In this document: in pieces, positions 36,711 through 45,777 of the stretch | Position numbering within the stretch: the first letter of the stretch is position 1 | Layout: every line of letters begins with the position of its first letter | Origin: Pedobacter cryotolerans | GTDB taxonomy: Bacteria; Bacteroidota; Bacteroidia; Sphingobacteriales; Sphingobacteriaceae | DNA: 64,000 nucleotides | NCBI RefSeq assembly: GCF_005116475.1 | Contig: NZ_SWBO01000003.1 | Location: 124,001 to 188,000, forward strand | Reading direction: 5' to 3' | Notes under the pieces: generated by a model | The model's database searches: none | Told to the model about the DNA's origin: nothing | Seen by the model: only the letters and a program-made list of their open reading frames with translations | Program-made: the position numbers and the translations under genes

Positions 36711-37196
36711 TTAACTGATAATTTTACTTCTTCTTTCCAGCAGCACCGTATCTCGCCAACCCCCATTCTGCTTACCAATCTTTTCCCGAACACCAAGTGT
36801 CCGAAACCCAGCTTTTTCATGGATACGAAGGCTACCTTCATTCTCCGGAAAAATTCCGGCCTGCAGAGTCCATATCCCCTCTACTTTACTCAATTTTACA
36901 AGTTCTTCCAAAAGTGCAAGGCCAATGCCCTTGCCTGACTGTCCTGGCTCAACATAAACGCTCACTTCTGCTACGCCAGCGTACACACAACGTGACGAAA
37001 CTGGAGTCAATGCTGCCCAGCCAATCACTTTATCATTTTCTTCGGCAACAATCCTACAATTAACAAGATGCGAGCCATCCCACTCTTCCCAAGACGGTGC
37101 ACCGGTCTGGAATGTAGCATTACCAGTAGCGATGCCCTTTTCATAGATCAACTTGACCTGCTCCCAATCTGAATCTAGTAGGTTCCTGATTTCCAT
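36711..37196 (-). CDS. GNAT acetyltransferase, ArsN1/phosphinothricin-type
   Basis: 161-residue cytosolic GNAT enzyme. Acetyl-CoA site VEPGQSGKGIGLALLEELV (about 92-110), plus the family pieces YEKGIATGNATFQT (about 18-31) and EKAGFRTLGVREKIGKQNG (about 130-148). ArsN1 relatives acetylate organoarsenicals such as arsinothricin; the location in an ars operon supports that, but close relatives acetylate phosphinothricin or Met sulfone, so the substrate is inferred. Confidence 0.85.
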   Translation of the reverse strand: MEIRNLLDSDWEQVKLIYEKGIATGNATFQTGAPSWEEWDGSHLVNCRIVAEENDKVIGWAALTPVSSRCVYAGVAEVSVYVEPGQSGKGIGLALLEELVKLSKVEGIWTLQAGIFPENEGSLRIHEKAGFRTLGVREKIGKQNGGWRDTVLLERRSKIIS

Positions 37197-37206
37197 GTCA
37201 AGCGAA

Positions 37207-37674
37207 TTAACAGCAACCGCTACCAGGAGTACAATTGTTTACTGCACCTGCCAGGTTAACCATTCCTTTTCTCGGAGCACCTTCAACGCCACAAGCCTCC
37301 TTTGCAAGACAGGTGGTCTGCTTTGCAAGTAACAGAAAGTTCGTTCCATCAAATCCAAGGTCATATTTGCCAATGGTACCCGACTGGTATTCCACTTCGA
37401 TTTCCAGATCTTCCATGCCCAATACTTTTTCCGAAAGCGCTATGATTCCCAATAGCTTTCCTGCTTTCAAACGGTGCTCATAGTCATCTGCATCCCATAA
37501 CTGGAAGTTTGCTACTTTTTCATGTCGTACCTTACCACCGCAGTCGATAAAGTCTTTTGTAATGATTCCCACTTCTGTAACATGGAAATGTTCGGGCACC
37601 ATTCCCCCATTTTCTACGTGAAAATTTACCTCTTCGGCAGTAGTTAAGATTTCTTTGATTTCTGATAGTTTCAT
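37207..37674 (-). CDS. DUF6428-type Cys-rich protein of ars operons
   Basis: 155 residues without signal peptide. N-terminal and middle parts (VNFHVENGGMVPEHFHVTEVG, seen in two pieces at about 16-36; KYDLGFDGTNFLLL about 103-116) resemble the family found in Bacteroidota ars operons. The C-terminus is rich in Cys: TTCLAKEACG and CTPGSGCC at the very end, a possible As(III) or metal site. First gene of the acr3 operon, directly behind an ArsR-type operator. Function not established. Confidence 0.7.
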   Translation of the reverse strand: MKLSEIKEILTTAEEVNFHVENGGMVPEHFHVTEVGIITKDFIDCGGKVRHEKVANFQLWDADDYEHRLKAGKLLGIIALSEKVLGMEDLEIEVEYQSGTIGKYDLGFDGTNFLLLAKQTTCLAKEACGVEGAPRKGMVNLAGAVNNCTPGSGCC

Positions 37675-37686
37675 AATTTATCTATT

Positions 37687-37702
37687 ATAGTAATATTGCA
37701 AT
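37687..37702. promoter_or_regulatory. ArsR-type operator before the DUF6428-arsN-arsC-acr3 operon
   Basis: atagtaatattgcaat matches the reverse complement of the dyad in front of arsR (38070-38085) in 14 of 16 positions, and lies 12 nt upstream of the DUF6428 start codon. Confidence 0.6.
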
Positions 37703-37731
37703 TTAACGATTGAAATAGGCAAACAAAATGC

Positions 37732-38061
37732 TTAACAGCAGACCGTTTCACCTTTGTAGGAGCCTAAAAAACCACCGAACTGCTCTTCCAATATCTTCCA
37801 TGTTTTAGGATTGATGCAATAGCATACACTTACGCCCTCTATTGTGCCCTGTATAATTTTTGCTGTTTTAAGTTCTTTCAGGTGCTGGGAGATTGTGGCC
37901 TGTGCCAGTCCAAGTTCGCCAACCAAGTCACCGCAAATGCAGGTGTTGGATATAATGATCCTTTGAAGGATGGCGATACGTGCAGGATGTGCAATTGCTT
38001 TCAAAAGTGTTGAAAGTTGATTCTGCTCCTGTGTGAATATTTCTGTTTTTGTAAGTCCCAT
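37732..38061 (-). CDS. arsR: ArsR-family metalloregulator
   Basis: 109 residues from ATG 38061 (MGLTKTEIFTQEQNQL); a TTG-initiated extension to 38076 would run into the operator. Winged helix-turn-helix with the recognition helix in AQATISQHLKELK (about 56-68). The CxC-like pair in SNTCICGDLV (about 41-50), and the CC at the C-terminus, are candidate As(III) ligands. Represses its own and the acr3 operon until As(III) binds; operators lie before both. Confidence 0.93.
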   Translation of the reverse strand: MGLTKTEIFTQEQNQLSTLLKAIAHPARIAILQRIIISNTCICGDLVGELGLAQATISQHLKELKTAKIIQGTIEGVSVCYCINPKTWKILEEQFGGFLGSYKGETVCC

Positions 38062-38069
38062 AATTATAT

Positions 38070-38085
38070 ATCGCAATATTACGAT
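38070..38085. promoter_or_regulatory. ArsR-type operator before arsR
   Basis: atcgcaatattacgat is an interrupted palindrome (ATCGyAATATTrCGAT) 8 nt upstream of the arsR ATG. It overlaps a TAATATTG stretch that could serve as the -7 box, so a bound repressor would block transcription. Confidence 0.65.
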
Positions 38086-38244
38086 ACATTTTTATTTAAT
38101 CCAAATTTTTCGACATATATAGTATATTCTATTACAGAATTATGATTAAGCTTTGGAGAAAGCTACTAGTTAGCTGAATTACAACTTAAGATCCTAATAT
38201 CCAATATAATGCTTATCATAGCAAAAAATCGGTTAAACTCTTTG

Positions 38245-38733
38245 CTATTCAAGAGATTCCAACTTGGCTTTCATAACGTCTATTTCCTCTTGTTGGCTTT
38301 TAATGATTTCCTGTTGCAGTTTCTTTATTTCTGGGTCATTTGATTTTGATTGCTCACTCATTAAAATTGCCGCTGCATGATGCGGGATCATTCCCTTTAA
38401 AAATTGTTTATCCGAAACCGCGGTTTGAGATTGGATTAACAAGAAGAATGCAATTAAGCCTACTGAGCATATCGTAATCAAACTTATATTGAGCTTTTTA
38501 TTACCATACATTTTCCCCATTAAAATAAGTTCAATGATAATCATGGGCATCGTCATCAGCCCAGCCATATAAAACTGGTTAATATTCGGGTATACATTTG
38601 CAAAGTTATTTACCATTGAGTACATCAGAACGTACATCGCTATGAAAGAAAGTACTGCCATAATGAGCAGCTTTTTGTAATGGTCGCCATGATTTTGCGA
38701 CATTTCCATTTGCTTGTGATCTTTATGTTCCAT
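38245..38733 (-). CDS. DUF305 membrane protein of copper cluster
   Basis: 162 residues: a His/Met-rich start (HKQMEMSQNHGDH), three membrane helices (about 23-43, 52-70, 80-100) and a C-terminal DUF305 segment with MIPHHAAAILM (about 115-125). DUF305 members sit in copper clusters and are thought to bind Cu through the HH/Met motif. Last gene of the second copper operon, 32 nt after copA. Exact function unknown. Confidence 0.82.
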   Translation of the reverse strand: MEHKDHKQMEMSQNHGDHYKKLLIMAVLSFIAMYVLMYSMVNNFANVYPNINQFYMAGLMTMPMIIIELILMGKMYGNKKLNISLITICSVGLIAFFLLIQSQTAVSDKQFLKGMIPHHAAAILMSEQSKSNDPEIKKLQQEIIKSQQEEIDVMKAKLESLE

Positions 38734-38765
38734 AATTAATATGATTTATTGCCTTTATATAAAAA

Positions 38766-41318
38766 CTAATCAATCTTCGCACTTCTAAGCCGCAATGAGT
38801 TTAGAATAACAGATACTGAACTAAGACTCATGGCAAGTGCAGCTATCATTGGTGATAATAAAATTCCAAAAAACGGATATAAAAGTCCTGCGGCCACAGG
38901 TATTCCCAATACATTATATCCAAGGGCGAAGAAGAGATTTCCCTTAATATTACCCATTACTTTGTGGCTTAACAATCGTGCTTTTGCTATTCCATTTAAA
39001 TCTCCCTTTACAAGCGTAATTGCTGCACTTTCAATGGCGACATCGGTTCCTGTACCCATAGCGATACCAATATCTGCCTGTGATAGTGCGGGTGCATCAT
39101 TAATTCCATCGCCAGCCATAGCTACCTTTTTCCCTTGGGCCTGTAGTTTTTTGATTTCGTTCAGTTTATCCTCTGGTAGCATCCCGGCTTTGAAGCCATC
39201 TAAATTCAAGGTTCCGCTAACTGCCCTTGCCGTATCCTCATTGTCGCCAGTAAACATAATTACCTCCAAGCCTTCATCCTGAAGTTTTTTGATAGCGGTT
39301 GCACTGGAAGCTTTGATTTTATCAGAGATTACCACAAAGCCAACAGCTTTATTTCCAACGGCTAAATAAGAAACCGTCTTGCCCTGTTTTTGAGCAGCTT
39401 TGACCTGCTCTTGCAATTCGGAATCAATTTTGGCCTTAACGTGTTCCATTAATTTCTGATTACCCAAAGCAAGTTTTTCTTCCTTCAATATACCAGTTAC
39501 ACCTTTGCCGGTTACAGCTTCAAAATTTGAAATTGGTTGAACTTTTACTTTGTTTTCTTCCCCATAACGTAATGTTGCCTGCGCTAAAGGATGTTCACTG
39601 CTACTATTTAGCGCCACTATTCTTTCAAGGACTTTCTTTTCATCAAAATCTGTATCGGCGCTAACAACACTCTCAACTGAAGGTTTTCCTTCGGTAACCG
39701 TTCCTGTTTTGTCAATGATCACCACATCAATGGCATTCATTTTTTCAAGAGATTCCGCATTCTTGATCAATATGCCAGACTGGGCGCCTTTACCCACGCC
39801 AACCATTATAGACATTGGTGTAGCGAGACCTAGTGCACACGGACAGGCAATGATCAATACGGCAATGGCATTTACAAAAGCATATACATAAGAAGGTTCT
39901 GGGCCATATATTGCCCATACGATGAATGTTATCATGGCAATCAATACCACCACAGGCACAAAATATCCCGAAATCCTATCTGCCATTTTTTGGATAGGCG
40001 CTTTTGAACGACTAGCGGAATTAACCATTTCGATGATCTGAGAAAGCAGTGTTTCCGAACCTACCTTTTCGGCAAGCATGATAAAGGTCTTGTTGCCATT
40101 GATGGTTCCTGAGCTGATTTTGTCCCCAATCTTTTTCTCGACGGGAACAGGTTCGCCAGAGATCATGGATTCGTCTATAATGGCTTCTCCCGTTTTGATG
40201 CTGCCATCGACAGGTATTTTTTCACCGGGCTTCACCCTAAGCAGGTCTCCCTTTTGGATGTCATCAATGGAAACGGTTGTCTCTTTATCTCCTACAACTC
40301 TTGTGGCTGTATTTGGGGCTAATTTTAATAGCTCTTTAATGGCGCTATTAGTTTTACCATGTGCCCTGGCTTCTAAAAGTTGTCCTAATAAAACCAGTGT
40401 CAAGATCACGGTTGCAGCCTCAAAATAAACATAGACCGTACCGTGATGGGTCTTGAACTGCTCTGGAAAAATATCGGGAAAAAGCAGGGCGACAAGACTA
40501 AAAAGCCAAGCCACCCCCGCACCAATACCAATCAGGGTAAACATATTCAGTTTCCATGTAATTATAGATTGCCATGCACGCTGAAAGAACATCCATGTTG
40601 CATAAAAAACCACAGGTATAGAAAATGCAAACTGAACCCAGTTCCAATATTTTAGCTCCATTAACTTAAAGATCGGATTACCGGGTATCATTTCTGACAT
40701 TGCGATTAAAAAAATGGGAACGGTAAAAACGGTAGCAATCCTAAATTTACGCAACAACGCTTCGTAGGTTTTATCTTCCTCCTCCAAATCAACACCCATC
40801 GGCACCAAATCCATTCCACATATAGGGCATGCACCAGGCTGATCTCTGATGATCTCGGGATGCATAGGACAGGTAAATTTCGTTGTTTGTTTTAATTCAG
40901 GTTGCTTTAATAAATCCATCCCGCAAACTGGGCAATGACCTGGTTTATCATAGGTTTTATCCCCTTCACAATGCATAGGGCAATAATATACTCCGCTAGT
41001 TTCATTTTTATGAGCCTTTAATGGAGCATTATCATGACGATGATGGACAGAATTAGAATGCTCCTGATGCCCGTGATTATGCATTTGTTTATCCTCTGTA
41101 ATCTTATGTGATCCCGACATTTGAATCGTGTAATTTCCAGCAGCGGAAAGAGTTTCTTGCAATTTTTCGGTTGGAATGTGCTTATCCATTGTGATTGTTG
41201 CTTCCGAAGTTTCCAAGGTAACCTTTGCAGAAACACCATCAATTCCGTTCAATGCGTTTTCAACCTTTGTTCTACAACCCTGACAGGTCATTCCGGTTAT
41301 TTTATAAATATGCTTCAT
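38766..41318 (-). CDS. copA: copper-translocating P1B-type ATPase
   Basis: 850 residues; pumps Cu(I) out of the cytosol using ATP. Domains in order: HMA domain (GMTCQGCRTKVENAL, about 8-22), His-rich linker, two HMBD zinc-ribbon-like modules (YYCPMHCE to CPVCGMDLL about 110-138; FTCPMHPE to CPICGMDLVPM about 147-174), membrane helices, actuator domain (DESMISGEPVPVEK), CPC ion motif ACPCALGLATP, phosphorylation site DKTGTVTEG, SEHPLAQA and GDGINDAPAL. Cu(I)-type CPC-helix context. 20 nt after the oxidase gene. Confidence 0.96.
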   Translation of the reverse strand: MKHIYKITGMTCQGCRTKVENALNGIDGVSAKVTLETSEATITMDKHIPTEKLQETLSAAGNYTIQMSGSHKITEDKQMHNHGHQEHSNSVHHRHDNAPLKAHKNETSGVYYCPMHCEGDKTYDKPGHCPVCGMDLLKQPELKQTTKFTCPMHPEIIRDQPGACPICGMDLVPMGVDLEEEDKTYEALLRKFRIATVFTVPIFLIAMSEMIPGNPIFKLMELKYWNWVQFAFSIPVVFYATWMFFQRAWQSIITWKLNMFTLIGIGAGVAWLFSLVALLFPDIFPEQFKTHHGTVYVYFEAATVILTLVLLGQLLEARAHGKTNSAIKELLKLAPNTATRVVGDKETTVSIDDIQKGDLLRVKPGEKIPVDGSIKTGEAIIDESMISGEPVPVEKKIGDKISSGTINGNKTFIMLAEKVGSETLLSQIIEMVNSASRSKAPIQKMADRISGYFVPVVVLIAMITFIVWAIYGPEPSYVYAFVNAIAVLIIACPCALGLATPMSIMVGVGKGAQSGILIKNAESLEKMNAIDVVIIDKTGTVTEGKPSVESVVSADTDFDEKKVLERIVALNSSSEHPLAQATLRYGEENKVKVQPISNFEAVTGKGVTGILKEEKLALGNQKLMEHVKAKIDSELQEQVKAAQKQGKTVSYLAVGNKAVGFVVISDKIKASSATAIKKLQDEGLEVIMFTGDNEDTARAVSGTLNLDGFKAGMLPEDKLNEIKKLQAQGKKVAMAGDGINDAPALSQADIGIAMGTGTDVAIESAAITLVKGDLNGIAKARLLSHKVMGNIKGNLFFALGYNVLGIPVAAGLLYPFFGILLSPMIAALAMSLSSVSVILNSLRLRSAKID

Positions 41319-41338
41319 AACGTGATGATTTTAATAAG

Positions 41339-43966
41339 TTAATAGTTTAAGGTTAGTCCGGCACCATAGCCCATGTCACTGTCATAGTGGGTAGATAGGC
41401 CAAAATATTTGGTAACGATATATCTAAATCCGGCCATGTACTCCTTATCTGTATTGACCATGAACTGAAAACGAAGTCTTTTGGAAATAGGAACATCTTC
41501 CCGCATCAGCTGGAACCTCACATTTCCTTTATGATCCACAGAAGCATCTGCGATAATTAACATCGGCAGCGTATATTGCACCCCTAAATGAAATACCTGT
41601 CTAAAGTTCTTGGTATTGCGTTGCCCGAAAACGTTGTTGCCCGGTGATAGGGATTGTCCAAAAATATTTTTGTCAAATGGATCAATAGTCCTTTTTCTAA
41701 AGTCCCAACCCACGTAAGGTAATAGCCATTGATTTCGCCCGATATACCTTCCAAAGTGACTTTCACTTTCATAACCCATTTCTTTATCAAAGCCAATTCT
41801 CCATTCTGTTGTGAAACGATAGCGGGTATTGGCCAGCATAATTTCACCATCGCTACCATTGGTTTCTATTCCAACCCTTGCCATGGGATGAAATTCCCGG
41901 TCATCGCTGAACAATTTGCGCTGTGCTAATTTAGGATCAGGAATTTCAGGATTAGGTGGGGAGTTTTCATAGCTGAAGACACGTCCCATACCGCTCATCA
42001 TGTGGTAGAGGATATGGCAATGGAAAAACCAATCACCTCCGGGTTCCGTAGCAGCAAATTCAATGGTGTCCCTTTCCATTGGCATAATGTCCAACACGTT
42101 TTTCATAGGTGCGTTTTCACCCTGTTCGTTAACTACCCTAAAATCATGACCATGAAGGTGCATAGGATGGCGCATCATACTATTGTTGAATAGGATAATC
42201 CTTACATTTTCACCTTTCTTGATGAGGATTTTATCGCTTTCAGAAACCGTTTTGTTATCCAAAGACCATACATAACGGTTCATATTCCCGGTAAGGTCAA
42301 ACTTCAATTCTTTCCATGGCCCTTTAGGTAAAGTTGTTTTCTTCGGATCACGAAGCATTCCATAGTTTAACGTAATGATGTCCGGGTTATCAGAGGCCAT
42401 ATTCATTCCTGCCATACTTTTATCGTTCGGCATTTGCATACCCGGCATTGCTGCTTTTTTGTTTTCTTTTTTCGGATTTTCCTCGCCTGTTACCTCCGGA
42501 TACATCACTGTATTCATATCCATAATCTGGTTCTGCATTTTCATGCCCTCCATTTCGATCATGTTGCCACTCATGTCCATCATGTCGTTCATCATTTTCA
42601 TTCCTGCAAAATATTTCAGTTTAGGTAGCTTCTGGGCAGGAACTTTTTCTCCCTCGCCCAGCCATAAGGAAGCCGATTTGGTGCGGTCTTCAGGCGTTAC
42701 TAAAAATTCATAGCTCTTATTTTCTGGTATGGTAACCACGACATCATAGGTTTCTGATACGGCTATGATCAGCCGATCCACCTCAACAGGCTCTACATCA
42801 TTTCCATCGGTAGCCACTACGGTGATCTTACCCCCGGCATAAGTTAGCCAGAAGTAATCAGACGCGCCACCATTAGCAATACGAAGCCTTACTTTGTCGC
42901 CTGCTTTAAACTGGGGCTGCTGGTTTTGGTTCTTGCCATTGATTAGAAAGGCATCATAATAGACATCACTAACATCCATAGCATTCATGCGCTTCCACTC
43001 GTTGTTGATTTTGGTTTTGAAGTGTCCTGTCCTGATTGCCTCGGCATAACTTTGGGTCGTTCCTTTTTTAATGGCAAACCAATCATTGGCATTCTTCAAG
43101 CTTCGGTGTACTTCTTCTGGTTTCATATCCGTCCATTCACTCAATACTACCGGAATGGTTGGAATGTCCCATTCTTTCTTTTTGTTCATAATGAATGCAC
43201 CGTACATACCAATCTGCTCCTGCAATCCACTATGGCTGTGATACCAGTGTGTTCCATTCTGAATGATAGGGAATTTATAGATATAGGTTGAATGGGGCTT
43301 AATAGGCATTTGCGTAAGGAAGGGAACTCCATCCATTTTATTGGGTAAAAACAGGCCATGCCAGTGCAAAGCTGTCTCCTCATCCAGGTTATTGTGTACA
43401 TAGATCAATGCCGTATCACCTTCGGTAAAGGTTAAGGTTGGCATTGGTATCTGTCCGTTTACTGCAATTGCCCGTTTTGTTTTCTTTCCGAATGTTACGG
43501 TTGTGTCGGCAATGTAAAGATCATAGCGGACGGTGCGAGGCGGCGCAGTACTTGAAATGGTTTTAATTGGTCCTAAATTTAACTTCGCCTTTTTAATGTT
43601 TTCCATGGTGACACTGTTATCTCCCATATCCATCCCGGCCATGTCTTCCATTCCATCATCCTTTTTGGGCATCTCCTTCATAGGCATTTTCATATCTCCC
43701 ATATCTGAAGTCTTTGCAGGCTGCGATTTTTTATCTGGAGCGGAAGCTTTCGGTTTAACAGTTTTTGCTTTTTGAACAACGAGCTTCATACCACATTTCG
43801 GACAATTGCCAGGCTTGCTAGATTGTATTTCTGGGTGCATGGTACAGGTATAAATAACCTCGGCCGGTTTTTCACTTTCCTTTTTTGGCATTTTCATTCC
43901 CTTCATATCCTGAGCAGAAACCGCCGAATAGAGGATCAATAAAAAGGCCGTTAATATATTTTTCAT
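41339..43966 (-). CDS. multicopper oxidase fused to a CopB-like outer-membrane barrel
   Basis: 875-residue exported protein (signal peptide 1-18, SAVSAQ). Order: HMBD module (YTCTMHPEI to CPKCGMKLV, about 39-65), Met-rich segment, cupredoxin domains with HWHGLF and HWYHSHSG, a second Met-rich insertion (about 455-530), and the C-terminal copper motifs HPMHLHGHDF and HCHILYHMMSGM (from about 649), so all four copper-binding motifs are present. From about 690 to the end the sequence reads as a CopB-type copper-resistance barrel (FHPMARVGIETNG ... GYGAGLTLNY, final Tyr). It probably oxidises Cu(I) at the outer membrane. Normally CopA-like oxidase and CopB are separate proteins. Confidence 0.88.
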   Translation of the reverse strand: MKNILTAFLLILYSAVSAQDMKGMKMPKKESEKPAEVIYTCTMHPEIQSSKPGNCPKCGMKLVVQKAKTVKPKASAPDKKSQPAKTSDMGDMKMPMKEMPKKDDGMEDMAGMDMGDNSVTMENIKKAKLNLGPIKTISSTAPPRTVRYDLYIADTTVTFGKKTKRAIAVNGQIPMPTLTFTEGDTALIYVHNNLDEETALHWHGLFLPNKMDGVPFLTQMPIKPHSTYIYKFPIIQNGTHWYHSHSGLQEQIGMYGAFIMNKKKEWDIPTIPVVLSEWTDMKPEEVHRSLKNANDWFAIKKGTTQSYAEAIRTGHFKTKINNEWKRMNAMDVSDVYYDAFLINGKNQNQQPQFKAGDKVRLRIANGGASDYFWLTYAGGKITVVATDGNDVEPVEVDRLIIAVSETYDVVVTIPENKSYEFLVTPEDRTKSASLWLGEGEKVPAQKLPKLKYFAGMKMMNDMMDMSGNMIEMEGMKMQNQIMDMNTVMYPEVTGEENPKKENKKAAMPGMQMPNDKSMAGMNMASDNPDIITLNYGMLRDPKKTTLPKGPWKELKFDLTGNMNRYVWSLDNKTVSESDKILIKKGENVRIILFNNSMMRHPMHLHGHDFRVVNEQGENAPMKNVLDIMPMERDTIEFAATEPGGDWFFHCHILYHMMSGMGRVFSYENSPPNPEIPDPKLAQRKLFSDDREFHPMARVGIETNGSDGEIMLANTRYRFTTEWRIGFDKEMGYESESHFGRYIGRNQWLLPYVGWDFRKRTIDPFDKNIFGQSLSPGNNVFGQRNTKNFRQVFHLGVQYTLPMLIIADASVDHKGNVRFQLMREDVPISKRLRFQFMVNTDKEYMAGFRYIVTKYFGLSTHYDSDMGYGAGLTLNY

Positions 43967-43976
43967 AATTTGATGA

Positions 43977-44444
43977 TTAAAGATTTTTTTTATTTAGGCT
44001 ATCCTTTGATATTTGAACCCAACCAATTATTTGCATTTTTTCTGCATCGCTCAAAATAGCATTTCTATGGATGAGGGTATATGAAGATAAAGGCATAGTA
44101 CCATCTTTTAAACTGTTTTCTATGGAGCGTAGTTTACTTTGCTGTCTTCTTGCCGTATAGGAACCAAACTCATTAAAATTTAATTCAGCTTTACCAGATT
44201 TTACATGATCGTCCAAGAACCAATTCAAAGGTTGCACATTGGCATACCATGGGTATTGGGTGTTGTTACTATGGCAATCATAGCAAGCTTTTTTCAGAAT
44301 TCCTTGTACATCATCTGGCATGGCAACCATTTTAGAAATATCATTTGGCATAACCTGCCCACTTTTGTTGCGGGCAGGTTGTACAAATTGGATAATTACA
44401 AGGATTACCAATAATCCAAGAAGTATTTTTTTTATGCCTTTCAT
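43977..44444 (-). CDS. haem-binding domain protein (CxxCH)
   Basis: 155 residues from ATG 44444 (MKGIKKILLGLLVIL); upstream in-frame starts overlap the preceding gene. One N-terminal membrane anchor or signal (about 4-22) and a Haem_bd domain with CYDCHSNNTQYPWY (CxxCH at about 56-60) and the closing LIHRNAILSDAEKMQIIGW. It is probably a membrane-tethered mono-haem protein that takes electrons in the periplasm, perhaps from the neighbouring oxidase; that link is inference from position only. Confidence 0.82.
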   Translation of the reverse strand: MKGIKKILLGLLVILVIIQFVQPARNKSGQVMPNDISKMVAMPDDVQGILKKACYDCHSNNTQYPWYANVQPLNWFLDDHVKSGKAELNFNEFGSYTARRQQSKLRSIENSLKDGTMPLSSYTLIHRNAILSDAEKMQIIGWVQISKDSLNKKNL

Positions 44445-44449
44445 GGCTA

Positions 44450-45022
44450 CTATTTTAATTCCTCTTGAACCTTTCCGCAAGTTGGCATCGCTTTTCCAAG
44501 ATAAGGGTTTTTAATATCCTTCACTTCGCTCAACCAGATTGCTCCTTTATTGTCATTAAACATCGGGCAGTGATCTACATATAGTTGTTGATTAGCTCCT
44601 AATAATTTCACAAGATCATACATGTCCTTGCTCAACATATCAAAATGTTCACGCTGATGTGCAATGTTTCCGACATTAGCTCCAATATGTTCGGCATGTT
44701 CTTTGCCATCATCATATATGTCGGTATAAGCTTTATCCTGCTCTGGCGTTAAAGATTTTTTATCAAAAGAAGCGAAACCAGCTACCATTTCATTTCCAGC
44801 AGCTGCTGCATCTTTATCATTGTCAGTTGTAAGGGCATTCTTTAATTTGATATATGAACTTAACAACGCAGCAGTGGAAGCACCTTTTTCTGAAGCCCCT
44901 GCTACAACAGTATTAGTTCCTGTAGAGTCTGAGGTAGTTGCTGTTTGAGTTTTATTACTGCCGTTGGAACAGGCTGTTAGAAATAGTAGAGAAATAGCTG
45001 AGCTATAAATTAATGTTTTCAT
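44450..45022 (-). CDS. DUF3347 lipoprotein, copy A
   Basis: 190 residues with lipobox LTAC (Cys about 18), a Ser/Thr-rich linker and a DUF3347 domain (about 55-190). Conserved putative copper ligands are visible: AHQREHF (about 127-133), DHCPMF (about 156-161), and KAMPTCG near the end. The family also occurs as a C-terminal domain of CusB-type adaptors, which supports a role as periplasmic copper chaperone. 5 nt before the haem-binding protein gene. Confidence 0.85.
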   Translation of the reverse strand: MKTLIYSSAISLLFLTACSNGSNKTQTATTSDSTGTNTVVAGASEKGASTAALLSSYIKLKNALTTDNDKDAAAAGNEMVAGFASFDKKSLTPEQDKAYTDIYDDGKEHAEHIGANVGNIAHQREHFDMLSKDMYDLVKLLGANQQLYVDHCPMFNDNKGAIWLSEVKDIKNPYLGKAMPTCGKVQEELK

Positions 45023-45179
45023 CGTATTTTAATTAAAATATTTTTAAATTGTTGATTATCTGTTTAGGGAACAATTGCATTTGTATAACCCTAGAACAGA
45101 ATTATTTGATAAAATTCGAAGTTAATTGTACAGCTACTTGCACCCAAATAAGGTGAAACTGTATAATTAACAAACAGAA

Positions 45180-45668
45180 TTACTTTAAAGTTTCCTTTAT
45201 CGCTCCGCAGGTTAACATTTGTTTTCCGAAATAGGGGTTTTTAATTGCTGTGTTATCAGAAAGCCAATAGCTTTTTTTCATTGGGCAGTAGTCATAATAG
45301 ACTGGCGCTTTGGTCAATTTTACAGCTTTAGCTAATTTGAAAAGGTTGGCAGAAAAATTAGCAAAGTGTTCTCTTTGATGTACGATTTCCTTTGTCTCTG
45401 AGATATGTTTAGCATCAAATTCAAGTTTATCCTGAAGCCCCATAAAAGAGGTCATTTCTTCCTTTGGCATTGATTTCATATCCATACTGCTCAATACTTT
45501 AGAAAATTCGCTTGCTTTTGATGCGGCTAAAGTTGCATCGGAATTTACCAACGCATTTTTGATGTCGTAGTAAGCCGTTAATAAAGATTGTGTTTGGCTG
45601 TTTTGGGCAAAAACAGGTTTGATCCATGCAGTTGCAACTAAGGCAACTACTAAAAATATTTTTTTCAT
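45180..45668 (-). CDS. DUF3347 protein, copy B
   Basis: 162 residues, Sec signal peptide (1-21, ending VFAQ), no lipobox, so soluble in the periplasm. DUF3347 (about 25-162) with HQREHFANFS, YYDYCPMKKSYWLS and FGKQMLTCG carrying the same His/Met/Cys pattern as copy A. First effector gene behind the hairpin at 45702-45721. The 157-bp gap after it (45023-45179) shows no gene and no clear promoter. Confidence 0.85.
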   Translation of the reverse strand: MKKIFLVVALVATAWIKPVFAQNSQTQSLLTAYYDIKNALVNSDATLAASKASEFSKVLSSMDMKSMPKEEMTSFMGLQDKLEFDAKHISETKEIVHQREHFANFSANLFKLAKAVKLTKAPVYYDYCPMKKSYWLSDNTAIKNPYFGKQMLTCGAIKETLK

Positions 45669-45701
45669 GATGTGATAATTTAATGTTTATACTAATTTTT
45701 A

Positions 45702-45721
45702 GACATAGCAATAGCTATGTC
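45702..45721. other. hairpin between the HYC_CC_PP-like gene and DUF3347 copy B
   Basis: gacatagcaatagctatgtc: perfect 8-bp stem, 4-nt loop, 33 nt before the DUF3347 start. A near copy (gacacagcaaagctatgtc) is at 54265-54283 in the equivalent place of the other copper operon. No strong T tract follows on the minus strand, so it is not a classical terminator. Confidence 0.6.
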
Positions 45722-45777
45722 TAATGTATTTGTCCGCTAACAGTAGTAAACTGGCTGTTTAGCAAGCTCATTAAATC

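Noticed and set aside
38830-40655. Several plus-strand frames opposite copA
   Set aside because: Antisense shadows of a clear P-type ATPase gene with intact motifs.
45702-45721. Classical rho-independent terminator
   Set aside because: Stem is good but no T tract follows; the same structure recurs upstream of the HMA gene in an apparent operon, so a regulatory reading is preferred.
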